NCBI GenBank assembly: GCA_964517265.1
Contig: CAZFBS010000080.1
Location: forward strand, 1-7,929
From: REEP01 sp964517265
GTDB taxonomy: Bacteria > Pseudomonadota > Alphaproteobacteria > Rhodospirillales > Defluviicoccaceae
DNA length: 7,929 nucleotides
Reading direction: 5' to 3'
The notes beneath the pieces were generated by a model. That model had not been told where the DNA came from. It worked only from the letters and a program-made list of their open reading frames with translations, and made no database searches. The translations under genes and the position numbers were made by a program. Of the stretch, positions 5,835 to 7,929 are shown piece by piece. Position 1 is the stretch's first letter. Each line of letters opens with the position of its first letter.

Positions 5835-7658
5835 ATGTGTGGAATTATTGGAATCATTGGCACGGCGAAGGTCGGCCCGCTGCTGCTCGATGGATTGAAG
5901 CGGCTGGAGTACCGGGGCTATGACTCCGCCGGGATCGCTACGCTGGTCAACGGTCGGATCGAACGGCGCCGGGCCGAGGGCAAGATTGTCAATCTGGAGT
6001 CGGTGCTTCAGGCCCAGCCGGTCGAAGGCGAGATCGGGATCGCGCACACTCGCTGGGCGACGCACGGAGCACCGACTGAAAACAATGCTCATCCCCATGC
6101 CGACGATCGGGTTGCGCTGGTTCACAACGGGATCATCGAGAACTTCCAGAGCCTGCGTCGCGAGCTGATGGCCAAAGGTCGCGTGTTTACCACCGATACC
6201 GATACCGAGGTCGTGGTTCACCTGATCAGCAGCTATCTTGCGGAAGGGGCAACACCGCAGGAGGCGGTCCAGGCTTCGCTGAATCGTCTTGAAGGCGCCT
6301 TCGCTCTTGCCATCCTCTTCGCCGGCCACCGCGAAATGATGATCGGCGCCCGCCGTGGCAGCCCGCTCGCCATCGGCTATGGCGACGGCGAGATGTACCT
6401 TGGCTCCGATAGCTTGGCATTGGCGCCGCTGACCAGCCGCATCTGTTATTTGGAGGAGGGCGACTGGGCCGAGGTCACGGCGACAGGCGCCACCATCCAT
6501 GACGCCAGCGGGACCGTGGTGGAGCGCGAGATCCGGCTGACGGCGACTTCAGGAGCGATGATCGGCAAGGGGAATTATCCCCATTTCATGCTCAAGGAGA
6601 TCTACGAGCAGCCGGCGGTGATGGGCGACACGCTGCATTCGTTTCTCAATCCTTGGAACAGCCTCGTCAAGATGCCCTTAATGGCGATCGATCCAACCCG
6701 GGTTAGCCGGATCACCATGATTGCCTGCGGCACCTCCTATCATGCTGCGTTGGTGGCCAAATACTGGTTCGAGCGCATCGCCCGTATCCCGGTCGATGTC
6801 GATATCGCTTCGGAGTTTCGCTACCGGGCCGCCGACCTTCCCCAGGGCGGCCTCGCCGTGTTCATCTCGCAGTCGGGTGAGACTGCCGACACGCTTGCCG
6901 CAATACGCTATGCCAGAGAGCAGGGTCAGCACATTCTCAGCATCGTCAATGTCGCCGAAAGCTCAATGGCGCGTCATTCGGATACGGTTCTCCTGACCCA
7001 GGCCGGCCCCGAGATCGGTGTCGCATCGACCAAGGCGTTCACGACGCAGCTGACCGTGCTTGCTTGTCTGGTCATTTTCATCGCCGCCAAACGCGGCGCC
7101 ATCGACCGGGAGATGGAGAAGACGTTGTGCCAGGCTCTCACCGAGGTGCCGGGGCGGACCAACGATGTGTTGAACAACAACGACAGGCTGGCGGAGATCG
7201 CGCGTGAGGTGGCCGAGGCCCGCGACGTTCTTTATCTCGGTCGCGGCACCGGCTATCCGATCGCCCTGGAGGGTGCGCTGAAATTGAAGGAAATCAGCTA
7301 CATCCATGCGGAAGGGTACGCCGCCGGCGAAATGAAGCACGGGCCGATCGCGTTGATCGACGAGAACATGCCGATCATCGTGATTGCGCCGTCAGACAGT
7401 TTGTTCGACAAGACCGCGTCGAACATGCAGGAGGTGATCGCCCGCGGTGGGCGGGTCATTTTTCTCTCCGATAAGGCCGGTATTGAGCGTCTCGGTGATC
7501 TCGCTGCCGCCACTGTAGAGTTGCCGCAGGTCGACCCGTTTGTCGCCCCGATCCTCTACACGATCCCGGTACAGCTGCTCGCCTACCACGTCGCGGTCGC
7601 CAAGGGAACCGACGTCGACCAGCCCCGTAACCTCGCCAAAAGCGTCACCGTGGAATAG
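5835..7658 (+). CDS. glmS: Glutamine-fructose-6-phosphate aminotransferase (isomerizing)
   Basis: The 607-residue protein matches the family length of about 609. Translation starts MCGIIGIIG. Met is removed to expose the catalytic Cys of the Ntn glutaminase domain, which also shows LEYRGYDSAGIA (24-35), HTRWATHG (71-78), HNGIIENF (97-104) and TDTDTE (120-125). Two SIS sugar-isomerase domains follow: CGTS (298-301), SQSGET (345-350), STKAF (398-402), and KLKEISYIHAEGYAAGEMKHGP, in which K483, E486 and H502 align with catalytic residues of E. coli GlmS. The tail PRNLAKSVTVE contains K602, which forms the Schiff base with fructose-6-phosphate. The reaction is Fru-6-P + Gln to GlcN-6-P + Glu, the committed step to UDP-GlcNAc. 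The ribosome site AGGAAAG (5818-5824) lies in the last glmU codons, which suggests translational coupling. With only six bases between the genes there is no room for a glmS ribozyme. No clear terminator follows. Confidence 0.98.
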   Translation: MCGIIGIIGTAKVGPLLLDGLKRLEYRGYDSAGIATLVNGRIERRRAEGKIVNLESVLQAQPVEGEIGIAHTRWATHGAPTENNAHPHADDRVALVHNGIIENFQSLRRELMAKGRVFTTDTDTEVVVHLISSYLAEGATPQEAVQASLNRLEGAFALAILFAGHREMMIGARRGSPLAIGYGDGEMYLGSDSLALAPLTSRICYLEEGDWAEVTATGATIHDASGTVVEREIRLTATSGAMIGKGNYPHFMLKEIYEQPAVMGDTLHSFLNPWNSLVKMPLMAIDPTRVSRITMIACGTSYHAALVAKYWFERIARIPVDVDIASEFRYRAADLPQGGLAVFISQSGETADTLAAIRYAREQGQHILSIVNVAESSMARHSDTVLLTQAGPEIGVASTKAFTTQLTVLACLVIFIAAKRGAIDREMEKTLCQALTEVPGRTNDVLNNNDRLAEIAREVAEARDVLYLGRGTGYPIALEGALKLKEISYIHAEGYAAGEMKHGPIALIDENMPIIVIAPSDSLFDKTASNMQEVIARGGRVIFLSDKAGIERLGDLAAATVELPQVDPFVAPILYTIPVQLLAYHVAVAKGTDVDQPRNLAKSVTVE

Positions 7659-7692
7659 CTTCGGCATGGCTCGACACAACCGGATGACCTTC

Positions 7693-7721
7693 TTGACAAA
7701 ATCTTGTGCAACCTTTATAGG
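7693..7721 (+). promoter_or_regulatory. Sigma-70 promoter of the valine tRNA gene
   Basis: A perfect -35 TTGACA (7693-7698) is separated by exactly 17 bases from TATAGG (7716-7721), which matches the TATAAT consensus at four of six positions. Transcription would begin near 7728, giving a leader of about 23 bases that RNase P would remove at 7751. This is the best promoter in the window and fits a strong stable-RNA gene independent of glmS. Confidence 0.75.
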
Positions 7722-7750
7722 AAGGCATCCGGCGCAGTCATGATGGTCCC

Positions 7751-7825
7751 GGGCGCGTAGCTCAGCGGGAGAGCACTGCCTTCACACGGCAGGGGTCCGT
7801 GGTTCAATCCCACGCGCGCCCACCA
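7751..7825 (+). tRNA. tRNA-Val (anticodon CAC)
   Basis: A complete 75-base cloverleaf can be folded by eye. The acceptor stem GGGCGCG / CGCGCCC (7751-7757 and 7815-7821) is perfect. The D stem is GCTC / GAGC (7760-7763, 7771-7774), the anticodon stem CTGCC / GGCAG (7776-7780, 7788-7792), and the T stem CGTGG / CCACG (7798-7802, 7810-7814) with loop TTCAATC. The anticodon loop TTCACAC places CAC at 7783-7785, reading the valine codon GTG. Discriminator A (7822) and an encoded CCA end (7823-7825) are present. Confidence 0.97.
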
Positions 7826-7929
7826 AAATTTTTGATGTTGTGCCGGAGCGTCGACGGCAACCTTGCGAATTCTAAGGGGAAGGACCTGACCCCTCGCTGC
7901 AAGCCCATCAGCCGTGGTATCCTTGCAAC
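7826..7929. other. Region downstream of the tRNA, content unresolved
   Basis: About 100 bases follow the tRNA. An open plus-strand frame starts at ATG 7835 and runs to the edge (about 31 codons), but it has no ribosome site and no recognisable motif. An imperfect palindrome AGGGG...CCCCT (7875-7879 and 7890-7894) encloses the self-complementary AGGACCT. It is not followed by a T-run and is not an obvious tRNA terminator. Confidence 0.4.

Noticed and set aside
4440..6500. 686-codon open frame on the minus strand across glmU and glmS
   Set aside because: It spans two unmistakable genes and their junction on the other strand. Codon bias in GC-rich DNA suppresses antisense stops, and nothing recognisable appears in the translation.
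7659..7692. Terminator directly after glmS
   Set aside because: No stem of useful length followed by a T-run is visible before the tRNA promoter. Termination may be factor-dependent, or glmS transcripts may read into the tRNA.

Overview
The window looks like chromosomal DNA of a GC-rich alphaproteobacterium, plausibly Rhodospirillales-like. I infer this from protein style, codon use and gene content, not from a marker gene. Most of it is housekeeping: a 5' part with small or accessory genes, then a divergent gph / glmU-glmS cluster, then a valine tRNA. I see no CRISPR array, no transposase and no clear defence or biosynthetic system.

Region by region: (1) 1-363, minus strand, is a four-helix membrane protein of the phage-holin-4-like family whose 3' end runs off the left edge. 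(2) 364-817 is about 450 bases with no convincing gene. (3) 818-1171 encodes a small exported protein with four cysteines and no recognised function. (4) 1172-1480 is a noncoding stretch with three good inverted repeats; the first could be a terminator and the last lies upstream of the next gene. (5) 1481-3607 encodes a large cytoplasmic glycoside hydrolase family 57-like enzyme with a C-terminal Ig-like domain. (6) 3638-4327, minus strand and convergent with it, is a HAD phosphatase of the Gph type. (7) 4458-7658 holds glmU and glmS, six bases apart and clearly an operon. (8) 7751-7825 is tRNA-Val(CAC) with a near-consensus sigma-70 promoter (TTGACA-N17-TATAGG) directly upstream. (9) 7826-7929 contains nothing I can name.

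How the genes fit together: GlmS makes glucosamine-6-phosphate from fructose-6-phosphate and glutamine. GlmM, which is not in this window, isomerises it. GlmU then acetylates and uridylylates glucosamine-1-phosphate to UDP-GlcNAc, the precursor of peptidoglycan and lipid A. The divergent phosphatase is probably 2-phosphoglycolate phosphatase, although the neighbourhood leaves room for an amino-sugar phosphate substrate. The GH57-like enzyme presumably acts on an alpha-glucan, but no glycogen or trehalose gene lies beside it.

The most unusual items are the GH57-like protein and the four-cysteine exported protein. Neither amounts to evidence for a new system.
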